NCBI GenBank assembly: GCA_003542955.1
Contig: DPJP01000501.1
Coordinates: 11,623 to 23,994 of the forward strand
Direction: 5' to 3'
DNA length: 12,372 nucleotides
Source: Armatimonadota bacterium
GTDB lineage: Bacteria; Armatimonadota; Zipacnadia; Zipacnadales; UBA11051
The number at the start of each line of letters is the position of its first letter. Within the stretch, counting starts at the first letter, position 1. Shown here piece by piece: positions 1 through 6,221 of the stretch. The translations under genes and the position numbers were made by a program. The notes under the pieces are model-generated. The model was not told the DNA's origin. It was given only the letters and a program-made list of their open reading frames with translations, and did no database searches.

Positions 1-1
1 G

Positions 2-121
2 GCGGGTGTGAACGCCTACCTGCTGTCCCGCGTACTGCCGCACCTGCTGGTACTCCGACGCGCACTGGGAGTGCCTCGCTCCGCCCCGGCAGGAGCCCCG
101 AGCCACTCCGCAGAAGAGTAG
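2..121 (+). CDS. possible 3' end of an upstream gene (partial)
   Basis: An open frame runs from the window edge to a TAG at 119-121 and would encode the last 39 residues of a protein that begins outside the window. The first two thirds read as a plausible hydrophobic, arginine-containing tail (NAYLLSRVLPHLLVLRRALG), with mostly G or C in third positions and many T or A bases in second positions. The remainder is a low-complexity Pro/Ala/Ser tail. The stop lies 41 bp before the next start, so co-transcription with the glycoside hydrolase is possible. Nothing in 39 residues identifies a family. The alternative is that this is non-coding sequence that happens to be open. Confidence 0.4.
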   Translation, partial: AGVNAYLLSRVLPHLLVLRRALGVPRSAPAGAPSHSAEE

Positions 122-162
122 AGCATAACTGCCGCGTCGATCTCTGATGGGGAGTGTCCACC

Positions 163-3100
163 ATGAAGCATGCCACCTCCGTTGCCGTTGCCCTCATTCT
201 TCTCTGTACCGTGGTCTGTGCCCAGATGCAGGGCGAACGGGTCCAGGTCATCGCCAACCCCGGCTTCGAGCAGGGCATGGAAGGCTGGGGCTTCTGGCCT
301 GACGAGAGCGGCTCGAAGGCAGTCATCGACACCGAGATCAGCTACGAGGGCAAGTCCTCCGTGCGCGTGGATGCCGTCAGCCCGGCCGATCGCGCCTTTG
401 TGCTGAGTTCCTCGAATGACTTCGAGCACGGTGTGCTCTACCGGGTCTCGGCGGCCATCCGCCACGATGACTCGGTCCCGGAGACCCAGATCGGCTTTGT
501 GACCAATTACCGCGACGCGGAGACAGGCGCCATCATCAGCCGGGCCGACCCAATGGGCCTCTCCAGGACTGATGAAGATGAGAACGGCTGGAAGGTCTGG
601 TCGGGGCTGTTCATCGCCGATGAGAAGGCCGGGAGCTGGCAGCTCCTGCTCCGCGTCGAGTATGCCGCGGGGCGCACGTGGTTTGATGACATCAGATTCG
701 AGAATCTCGGCCCCGTGGGCGAGCTGAAACCGAATGTGTGGGAGTACATGCCCGTTGGCGTCGAGATCGGCGGCCCCCCGGCCTCTCGCTTCACGAAGCA
801 CATGCAGGACAACGATATCGCCTACCAGATGGCCGCGCGCTACAACGACCTGCTCATGCAGTCGTGTCTGGCGGAGGCCGCGCTCCGGGAGCACGAGCGC
901 TGCCTCGCCTATGCCGGCAAGCAGCCGGATGCGAACCTGCGTGGGCTGTTCGAGGTTGCGGAGGCCCGCCTGAACGATACCTATATGGCCTTTGCGGCCG
1001 CGTTCAAGTCGGCAGGTGCAGCCGACCAGCAGGCCTTCAGTGCCTCGGCGGATGCCCTCCAAGCCGCCGTCGCGGGACTCCGCGATGCCACTGCCGCAGC
1101 CGACGCGGCGCTGCGCGCGGGCAAAGAGGTCACGCTCCCGGAGCACCTGGGCGAGCAGCCGCGGGACGTGCCAGTCTTTGACGAAGCAGGGCGGATGAAC
1201 CGGTTGCTCATCGGTGTCTGGAGCCCGACCAACTGGAGGGAGTTTGAGAAGCCCTTTGGCTTCGAGTTCCACTCCGCTGGGCCCGGAGTCGCGAAGGAAT
1301 ACACGGAGACGACCATCGACGTCTCCAACGTCACTCAGTTGTGCGACCAGTTGGAGCAGTGGGGCTATGACGGCACATTCGCGATGATGCCCTTCGGCCA
1401 GCATGATGTGATGTGGGCGCCGAAGTGGTTCATGGATCAGCATGCCGATGACCCCGACATCCGCAAGGTCTCAGTCGACGGATGCCAGGGGCGCGACACC
1501 ACCTACTACGGCCTCAACTACCATCATCCCGCGGTCAAGCAGCTCATCCGTGACTACCTGAAAGCCTACTGCACCGCTGTAAAGGACGAGAAGCGCATCT
1601 ACTTCTACGAGACCTCCCAGGAGGCATATCCCTACTTCGCCTGTGACAAGGGGCGACGCGAGACGGGGTACGGCCCCAGCGCCACCGCCGATTTCCACGC
1701 CTGGTTGACGGAGCAGTACGGCGACATCGGCACACTCAACGCCGCCTGGGGCACCACGTATGAGGCCTTCGCAGCCATCCAGCAGCCACCCGACCGCTAC
1801 GCCACTCCGGGCCGCGAGATCACGCCGCTGGTGGCGGAGTTCGAGCGCTTCCGCGAGGACAGCTACATCGGCTACCTGAAGCTGATCTATGACTCGATCA
1901 AGTCGGGCGACCCATCCAAACCCGTTGCCTCGCGTCACAGCTCGCTCCTGACCGCCATCAACGGGGCCCGCATCTACGAGACCTGCGATATCCTCGGCTT
2001 CCACACCCGCGCCCCGCGCATGCAGGTGATGAACTGCTACCTCAACACCCTCTCCCGCTACAACAACCGCGATCTGGCTTACCTCGAGGACTTCTGGGGC
2101 TGCCAGCAGGAGAGCGATCGCGTGTACGAGGAGCGTGCCCAACGTCGCGGGCTGGAGAAACACGTCTGTCGCACCTTTGCGTGGGGCAGGACGCTGCAGA
2201 TGAAGTGGTATGCCTACACCACCGGCTCGTATATCTTCACCTACAACGGCAACTGGTTCGACCCCCGCCACGACGTGCTCACCATGCGCTATTGCGCACC
2301 GGCGCTGAGGGTGGCCCTCGACCGCATGCGCAACGTCGACTGGCTGCTGACGCACAGCGAGATACCGCAGTTCCGCGTGTGCATCTGGCAGCCCTCAGCC
2401 TCGATGCGCGTTCAGGCGCGCGACGGGCTCTCGGCGGGGGAGATCATTGGGCTCCACGGGCTCATCTACCCCAGCGGCTTCTTCTACGAGCTTGTGCCGG
2501 AGGAGTACTTCGCCGACGGCAGGGCAAGGCTGTCAGACTTCGACGTGGTGTTGCTCCCGTGCGCGGAGTACCTGTCCGAAGAGCACCAGGTGCGTCTGAC
2601 CGACTACGTGCGTGATGGCGGCACTCTCATTGCTCTCGAGCCGCCCGGCGTCCGTGACGAACTCGCCAGGCCCTCCGGACGGCTCATGCACGACGTGTTC
2701 GCGATCGACAACACGGAGTTCGACGCCACCGCGGCCGTCTGGAGTCTGGATACCTCGGGGCTCGACGCAGTGCCCGGTACAGGGCTGTTCGCGAAGGATG
2801 TGGGGGAGGGACAGGCGTTCATCGCCCCGACCACCCTGGCTCGCGCGGTGGCCGGGCGGGATGCGCGAGAGGCGCTGCTCGGCATCCTGAACGAGAAGGT
2901 GTTGCGCCTTGCCTGGTCGGAGAACGCAGCCTTCGAGGTGCTCCCGCGCCTGGCTGAGAACGGTGAACGTTACCTCTTCATACTCAATCCCGACCCTGAC
3001 GAGGCCCGTAGCGACCGAGTGAGCACCACGTGGCCGATGACAGAGCCGGCCGATATCAGCGTGCCTGGTGGCTTCGCGATCCCCGCCATGGCTGACAACT

Positions 3101-3165
3101 CAGTAGTCAACTCAATCCCGATGACCCTCGGCCCCGGCGAGATGGCCGTTGTGTGGGTGAAGTAG
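163..3165 (+). CDS. secreted GH42-like glycoside hydrolase with N-terminal carbohydrate-binding-type module
   Basis: The protein has 1000 residues. ATG at 163 is preferred because GGGGAG (about 148-153) lies 9 nt upstream; an in-frame GTG at 154 sits directly on that site. Residues 1-20 form a signal peptide (cleavage after VCA), so it is exported. Residues about 25-180 look like a CBM4/9-type beta sandwich, with NPGFEQGMEGW near the start and WFDDIRFENLG at the end. Residues about 210-325 are Ala-rich and probably helical. Residues about 340-700 are a TIM-barrel-like catalytic region containing the GH42-typical string YGDIGTLNAAWGT (about 518-530). E483 or E487 (YETSQEAY) and E642 (YLEDFWG) are candidate acid/base and nucleophile; this is inferred. 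Residues about 755-840 resemble the GH42 trimerisation domain (FDVVLLPCAEYLSEE, then VRDGGTLIALEPPG). A small beta domain ends the protein. GH42 enzymes are mostly beta-galactosidases, but the substrate here is unknown. It is longer than ordinary GH42 (about 650-700 residues) because of the N-terminal half. Confidence 0.85.
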   Translation: MKHATSVAVALILLCTVVCAQMQGERVQVIANPGFEQGMEGWGFWPDESGSKAVIDTEISYEGKSSVRVDAVSPADRAFVLSSSNDFEHGVLYRVSAAIRHDDSVPETQIGFVTNYRDAETGAIISRADPMGLSRTDEDENGWKVWSGLFIADEKAGSWQLLLRVEYAAGRTWFDDIRFENLGPVGELKPNVWEYMPVGVEIGGPPASRFTKHMQDNDIAYQMAARYNDLLMQSCLAEAALREHERCLAYAGKQPDANLRGLFEVAEARLNDTYMAFAAAFKSAGAADQQAFSASADALQAAVAGLRDATAAADAALRAGKEVTLPEHLGEQPRDVPVFDEAGRMNRLLIGVWSPTNWREFEKPFGFEFHSAGPGVAKEYTETTIDVSNVTQLCDQLEQWGYDGTFAMMPFGQHDVMWAPKWFMDQHADDPDIRKVSVDGCQGRDTTYYGLNYHHPAVKQLIRDYLKAYCTAVKDEKRIYFYETSQEAYPYFACDKGRRETGYGPSATADFHAWLTEQYGDIGTLNAAWGTTYEAFAAIQQPPDRYATPGREITPLVAEFERFREDSYIGYLKLIYDSIKSGDPSKPVASRHSSLLTAINGARIYETCDILGFHTRAPRMQVMNCYLNTLSRYNNRDLAYLEDFWGCQQESDRVYEERAQRRGLEKHVCRTFAWGRTLQMKWYAYTTGSYIFTYNGNWFDPRHDVLTMRYCAPALRVALDRMRNVDWLLTHSEIPQFRVCIWQPSASMRVQARDGLSAGEIIGLHGLIYPSGFFYELVPEEYFADGRARLSDFDVVLLPCAEYLSEEHQVRLTDYVRDGGTLIALEPPGVRDELARPSGRLMHDVFAIDNTEFDATAAVWSLDTSGLDAVPGTGLFAKDVGEGQAFIAPTTLARAVAGRDAREALLGILNEKVLRLAWSENAAFEVLPRLAENGERYLFILNPDPDEARSDRVSTTWPMTEPADISVPGGFAIPAMADNSVVNSIPMTLGPGEMAVVWVK

Positions 3166-3212
3166 TCCGACCGAAGTGCCCGCGCCGACGTGGCCGGTTC
3201 GCCTTGTCGGAC
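3165..3212. repeat. inverted repeat after the glycoside hydrolase gene
   Basis: GTCCGAC (3165-3171) is exactly complementary to GTCGGAC (3206-3212). A second pair, CGAA (3172-3175) with TTCG (3198-3201), lies inside it. The repeat starts at the last base of the stop codon and its right arm overlaps the -35 box of the next promoter. There is no T-run, so it is not a canonical terminator. It may be a 3'-end processing or Rho-associated hairpin, or chance. Confidence 0.3.
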
Positions 3213-3232
3213 GCGTGCCCCGGGTCTATAAT
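3204..3232 (+). promoter_or_regulatory. sigma-70-type promoter for the B12-riboswitch operon
   Basis: TTGTCG (3204-3209) and a perfect TATAAT (3227-3232) are separated by exactly 17 nt. Transcription would start near 3239, giving a leader of about 400 nt before the TTG start of thyX. The promoter lies just after the glycoside hydrolase gene, so the operon is transcribed separately from it. Sequence match only; the start site is inferred. Confidence 0.75.
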
Positions 3233-3238
3233 GCGGAT

Positions 3239-3347
3239 GTGTCCATCCGCGCCCGTGAGGGGAGCGCCCTTCCCCAAGGAGGAAGTCCGCAAGGCATAGC
3301 GGTCGCATGCAGGTGTCATGCGACCTAACAACTGAGAGGATCGCTCT
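3239..3347 (+). other. structured leader segment upstream of the riboswitch, unassigned
   Basis: About 110 nt of leader precede the recognisable riboswitch. They contain a perfect 9-bp hairpin, GGTCGCATG (3301-3309) with CATGCGACC (3317-3325), around a 7-nt loop. GGGGA can also pair with TCCCC around 3260-3275. A 7-bp hairpin at 3233-3250 (GCGGATG/CATCCGC) straddles the predicted start site. There is a strong Shine-Dalgarno-like AAGGAGG at 3276-3282 but no start codon at a usable distance. I recognise no known RNA family. It could be an accessory riboswitch element, a second sensor, a small RNA made when transcription stops at the terminator, or plain 5' UTR. Confidence 0.4.
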
Positions 3348-3506
3348 GTCGGTGGGTATGGGCCTGTGTGGCCCCGGAACACGGTGTGAATCCGTGGCTG
3401 TCCCGCAACTGTAACCGGTGACGAGCGCCCGATGAGCCACTACCGGCCGTGCCGCTGGGAAGGCGGGCGCGAAGGATGACCCGGAAGCCAGGAGACGGCC
3501 CCCGAC
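3348..3506 (+). promoter_or_regulatory. cobalamin (B12) riboswitch aptamer
   Basis: The conserved blocks of the cobalamin riboswitch occur in order: GGAACACGGTGTGAATCCGT (3376-3395), GCTGTCCCGCAACTGTAA with GGTGACGAGC just after it, GCCACT (3436-3441), GGGAAGG (3457-3463), GATGACCCGGAAGCCAGGAG (3475-3494), the last containing the B12 box. A closing P1 helix can form between GTCGG (3348-3352) and CCGAC (3502-3506). Such RNAs bind adenosyl- or methylcobalamin and usually switch off synthesis, transport or B12-independent isoenzyme genes. The next genes here are thyX and two methionine-synthase-type modules, an unusual set. Identity is confident; boundaries are good to about 10 nt, and the preferred cobalamin form cannot be read by eye. 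Confidence 0.95.
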
Positions 3507-3519
3507 CTCTGACGCTCTA

Positions 3520-3542
3520 TCTTGCGCGCGACAAGACGGGGG
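3520..3542 (+). promoter_or_regulatory. expression platform: small hairpin and G-run between aptamer and terminator
   Basis: TCTTG (3520-3524) pairs with CAAGA (3532-3536), followed at once by CGGGGG (3537-3542). The G-run can pair with CCCCCG at 3499-3504, which overlaps the 3' strand of aptamer helix P1. Alternatively GGGGT (3539-3543) can pair with ACCCC (3571-3575) in the 5' arm of the downstream terminator. These mutually exclusive pairings make it a candidate switching element. All alternatives are short (5-6 bp) against a terminator stem of about 10 bp, so the mechanism is inference. Confidence 0.4.
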
Positions 3543-3564
3543 TTGCTTGCTGATTCAGGCACTG

Positions 3565-3598
3565 GTGACCACCCCTGCGCGGGTGGTCGCTTTGTTTT
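3565..3598 (+). terminator. intrinsic terminator / attenuator of the riboswitch
   Basis: GACCACCC (3567-3574) pairs perfectly with GGGTGGTC (3581-3588). The stem extends by T3566-G3589 and G3565-C3590, and TTTGTTTT follows at 3591-3598. It lies after the aptamer and before the thyX ribosome-binding site, so the riboswitch probably acts by premature transcription termination. Confidence 0.85.
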
Positions 3599-3620
3599 CC
3601 GGTCAGGCACACTCATATCG

Positions 3621-3626
3621 AGAGGA
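3621..3626 (+). promoter_or_regulatory. ribosome binding site setting the TTG start of thyX
   Basis: AGAGGA lies 9 nt before TTG at 3636. The two nearby ATG codons (3626 and 3629) are in another frame, and the thyX frame has no ATG upstream. This site therefore supports the TTG start, which gives a normal ThyX N-terminus. Confidence 0.6.
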
Positions 3627-3635
3627 TGATGACGA

Positions 3636-4409
3636 TTGAGAGAGGTTACACCGCATGTCGAGCTTGTTCGATACACCCCCGATGCCGAGGCGGTGGTGGC
3701 ATCGGCCGCCAAGCTCTGCTACGCAGCCGACACCGCCGACATCCTGCAGCAGGAGCCCGAGAGCGCCAGCAGGTTTGTGGCGCGGCTCAAGCAGATGGGG
3801 CACATGAGCCCAATCGAGCACATCGTGTTCACCTTCTACATCGAGGGTGTCTCTCGCGCCATGAGCCATCAGCTCGTCAGGCACCGACTCGCAAGCTACT
3901 CCCAACGCAGCCAGCGCTATGTCGACCATGACGGCTTCGACTATGTGGTGCCCCCGCAACTCGCAGGCCACACCGTGCAGACGCTGGACGGGCCGATGGA
4001 CGCGCCGGAGTACTTCGCCGAGACCATGGAGATCATCGCAGCCCGCTACTCTCACCTCAACGATGCCCTCGGCCGCAGCGGGGAGCAGAGTAATGAGGAC
4101 GCCCGATATGTGCTCCCCAATGCGTGTGAGACGAAGCTGTTCGTCACCATGAACGCCCGCGAGCTGCTCCATTTCCTCGAGCAGAGGCTCTGCCGGCGCG
4201 CGCAGTGGGAGATCAGGCAGGTCGCGGACATCATGCTGCGCCTCGTCAGGGAGGTCTGCCCGGCGGTCTTCAGTGGCGCCGGGCCGAAGTGCATCGGGCA
4301 CGGGGGGTGCCCCGAGGGCAAGATGGGCTGTGGACGGCATGCGGAGATGCTACAGCTCTACACCGCCACTACCGACGAAAGGCAGGCGAAGACGCAATGT
4401 CACGACTGA
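3636..4409 (+). CDS. thyX: flavin-dependent thymidylate synthase ThyX
   Basis: ThyX makes dTMP from dUMP using methylene-tetrahydrofolate and reduced FAD. It releases THF rather than the DHF made by ThyA. The 257-residue protein carries the signature RHRLASYSQRSQRY at residues 82-95, including RHR-x7-S with S92 as the signature serine. It is preceded by HMSPIEHIVFTFYIEGVSRA, the usual FAD/dUMP-binding stretch. The C-terminal half has NARELLHFLEQRLC, then the CPEGKMGCG segment common in bacterial ThyX. Length is normal. The start is TTG, supported by AGAGGA 9 nt upstream. It is the first gene after the cobalamin riboswitch and terminator, and its last 13 bp overlap the homocysteine methyltransferase gene, so translation of the two is probably coupled. 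A thymidylate synthase under B12 control is unusual. Confidence 0.95.
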   Translation: MREVTPHVELVRYTPDAEAVVASAAKLCYAADTADILQQEPESASRFVARLKQMGHMSPIEHIVFTFYIEGVSRAMSHQLVRHRLASYSQRSQRYVDHDGFDYVVPPQLAGHTVQTLDGPMDAPEYFAETMEIIAARYSHLNDALGRSGEQSNEDARYVLPNACETKLFVTMNARELLHFLEQRLCRRAQWEIRQVADIMLRLVREVCPAVFSGAGPKCIGHGGCPEGKMGCGRHAEMLQLYTATTDERQAKTQCHD

Positions 4410-5281
4410 GCAAGCTGCTGCAGCGCCACTGTCATCCGGTGGCAGACGGCGCATGGGGTACCGAGTTGGCGAAGCGTGGGCTCAGCATCGGCGAAGTGCC
4501 CGAGATGTGGAACCTGAACCGCTCCGGTGAGGTCGCCTCGGTTGCGCGTAGCTACGTCGAGGCGGGGGCCGACATCATCCTGACCAACACGTTCGGGGGA
4601 AGTCGCCTCAAGCTCGCGAAGGCCGGCCTCGCCGACCGCTGTGCCGCCCTCAACCGCGCCGGGGTGGAAATCTCGAAACAGGCCGCCGGTGATCGGGTGG
4701 TGGTTCTCGCGTCCATCGGCCCCACAGGCGAGTTCATGCAGCCGCTCGGGCTCGTCTCGGAACAGGAGATGGTCGATTGCTTCGCCGAGCAGGTGCAGGC
4801 GCTGGCCGAGGGGGGCGCCGATGGCTTCGTGATTGAGACGATGTCAGACCTGGGAGAGGCAATAGCCGCGTTGCGGGCGGTCCGCGAGAACTGCGGGTTG
4901 CCCGCAGTAGTGTCGATGACCTTCGAGCAGGGTCCTGCAGGTTACGCCACCATCATGGGTGTCAAGCCCCCGCATGCGGCGACGGCGCTCAGCGAGGCGG
5001 GGGCGGACGTCGTCGGCGCGAACTGCGGCTGTGGTATCGACGTGATGATCGGTGTCATCGGCGAGATGGCTCAGGCCACCTCCCTCCCGCTCTGGGCTAA
5101 GCCGAATGCCGGGCTGCCCCAACTCGTCGCCGGACAGACAGTATTCCGCGAGACGCCCGAGCAGATGGCCGCGAACGTGCCCGCGCTGATCGATGCCGGC
5201 GCCCGCATCGTCGGCGGCTGCTGTGGCACCGCCCCCGATCATATCAGGACGATTGCGACGGTGATCCGTGGCGCGGACTAG
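4397..5281 (+). CDS. homocysteine S-methyltransferase module (MetH module-1 type)
   Basis: This free-standing homocysteine-binding methyltransferase (Pfam S-methyl_trans family) has 294 residues. The family activates homocysteine thiolate on zinc and methylates it to methionine, taking the methyl group from a methyl-corrinoid (in MetH) or another small donor. The three zinc-ligand cysteines are present: C210 (GANCGCG) and C275/C276 (GGCCGT). VADGAWGTELAKRG near the N-terminus and ADIILTNTFGGSRLKLAKAG are typical. ATG at 4397 is chosen because homology begins there; the open frame upstream lies inside thyX. The start overlaps the end of thyX by 13 bp. With the methyl-THF methyltransferase 65 bp downstream it reproduces modules 1 and 2 of MetH as separate proteins. 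An alternative is an S-methylmethionine or betaine-type enzyme, but the neighbour favours a MetH-type role. Confidence 0.9.
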   Translation: MSRLSKLLQRHCHPVADGAWGTELAKRGLSIGEVPEMWNLNRSGEVASVARSYVEAGADIILTNTFGGSRLKLAKAGLADRCAALNRAGVEISKQAAGDRVVVLASIGPTGEFMQPLGLVSEQEMVDCFAEQVQALAEGGADGFVIETMSDLGEAIAALRAVRENCGLPAVVSMTFEQGPAGYATIMGVKPPHAATALSEAGADVVGANCGCGIDVMIGVIGEMAQATSLPLWAKPNAGLPQLVAGQTVFRETPEQMAANVPALIDAGARIVGGCCGTAPDHIRTIATVIRGAD

Positions 5282-5346
5282 ACCCACAGCCTCACGGGCA
5301 ATCACATACAGCCACCGCATCAGCGCACAGGAAATGGAGACACGCA

Positions 5347-6147
5347 ATGGACATTATCGGTGAACTCATCAACGGTACACGCGCGAAGCCAAAACAAGCT
5401 ATAGCAGACAAGAACGCAGAGTACATAGCCGGTATCGCGCAGGGGCAGGACAAGGCCGGCGCGCATTTCATCGATGTCAACCCCGGCACAACCGGGGATG
5501 CCGAGGTCGCTGACATGAGGTGGCTCGTGGAGACCGCTCAGTCCGTCACCGACAAGCCCCTGAGCTTCGATAGCCCGAACGTGCGGGCAATCGAGGCAGC
5601 ATTCGACACCTACTCGGGCGCGCAACTCCCCCTCATCAACTCGATCACCTTCGAGCGGGAGAAGCTCGACGCACTGCTGGGGCTGGTCGTGGCGACGGGC
5701 GCGAATGTCGTGGCCCTGGCGATGGGCGATGATGGGATGCCGGCGGACGGGGGCAAGCGCCGAGAAACCGCCTTGCGTCTGATTGATACGCTGACCACGG
5801 CGGGCGTCGCCCTCGAGCACATCTACGTCGATCCGGTCATTGCGCCGCTGGGCACGTGCCACGAAACCGGAGCGCACGTGCTGTCGGCGATACGCGACAT
5901 CCGCGAGCAATGCCCCGAGTGCCACATCACGTGCGGGTTGAGCAATATCTCATACGGACTGCCGAACCGCAGACTCATCAACCGCGTATTCCTGACGCTG
6001 TGCATGAACGCCGGCCTCGATTCGGCGATCATCGATCCGCTCGAACCGGACATCATGGCGGAACTGGCCGCCGCCGAAGCGCTGCTGGGCAATGATGAAT
6101 GGTGCATGAGCTACATCACGCTGAGCCGTTCGGGCGCCCTTGGCTGA
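5347..6147 (+). CDS. methyltetrahydrofolate:corrinoid methyltransferase (pterin-binding, MetH module-2 / AcsE type)
   Basis: The 266-residue protein has the length of the single-domain methyl-THF:corrinoid/iron-sulfur-protein methyltransferase (about 262). Residues matching the known folate-binding set fall at nearly the same numbers: D75 with N78 (FDSPN), N98 (LINSITFE), D162 (IYVDPVIAPLG) and N200 (CGLSNISYGLP). DVNPGT begins at D43. These are hallmarks of the pterin-binding TIM barrel that passes the N5-methyl of methyl-THF to cob(I)alamin. ATG at 5347 has GGAG (5336-5339) 7 nt upstream. It is the last gene of the riboswitch operon. No corrinoid protein or Wood-Ljungdahl gene is adjacent, so the methyl acceptor is unknown. 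Given the homocysteine methyltransferase partner, a split methionine synthase is the favoured reading; AcsE or a demethylase-type MtvB/MtgA role is the alternative. Confidence 0.9.
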   Translation: MDIIGELINGTRAKPKQAIADKNAEYIAGIAQGQDKAGAHFIDVNPGTTGDAEVADMRWLVETAQSVTDKPLSFDSPNVRAIEAAFDTYSGAQLPLINSITFEREKLDALLGLVVATGANVVALAMGDDGMPADGGKRRETALRLIDTLTTAGVALEHIYVDPVIAPLGTCHETGAHVLSAIRDIREQCPECHITCGLSNISYGLPNRRLINRVFLTLCMNAGLDSAIIDPLEPDIMAELAAAEALLGNDEWCMSYITLSRSGALG

Positions 6148-6182
6148 ACCCGCATCGCGCACTCGAAACAACATGCCGAACC

Positions 6183-6213
6183 GGGCCGGGCGCTGGCTAC
6201 ACGCGTCCGGCCC
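6183..6213. other. GC-rich hairpin between convergent genes
   Basis: GGGCCGG (6183-6189) pairs with CCGGCCC (6207-6213), and an inner GCG/CGC (6190-6192 with 6202-6204) extends the stem with a two-base bulge. It lies in the 74-bp gap between the convergent methyltransferase and metallo-hydrolase genes. A bidirectional 3'-end function is plausible, but neither strand has a T-run. Confidence 0.4.
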
Positions 6214-6221
6214 CGAGCGCA

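Noticed and set aside
16..1443. Long antisense open frame of 475 codons
   Set aside because: It mirrors the glycoside hydrolase gene in GC-rich DNA and shows no recognisable domain. The same applies to antisense frames at 1471-2355, 8761-10035 and 10561-11268.
3231..3299. Leader peptide of 22 codons starting at ATG 3231
   Set aside because: The ATG overlaps the -10 box, upstream of the predicted transcription start, and has no ribosome-binding site.
3276..3347. Resemblance to the RNase P RNA 5' conserved region (GGAGGAAGTCC and GGCATAG)
   Set aside because: Only short matches occur and the B12 aptamer begins about 65 nt later. There is no room for the remaining 250 or more nt of RNase P RNA, and no 3' partner strand was seen.
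3307..3414. Leader ORF of 35 codons starting at ATG 3307
   Set aside because: The AAGGAGG site is 24 nt upstream, the start lies around a hairpin loop, and the frame runs through conserved aptamer sequence, so coding is unlikely.
4205..4396. Earlier start of the homocysteine methyltransferase inside thyX
   Set aside because: The upstream residues are an out-of-frame translation of the conserved thyX C-terminus, and family homology begins right after ATG 4397.
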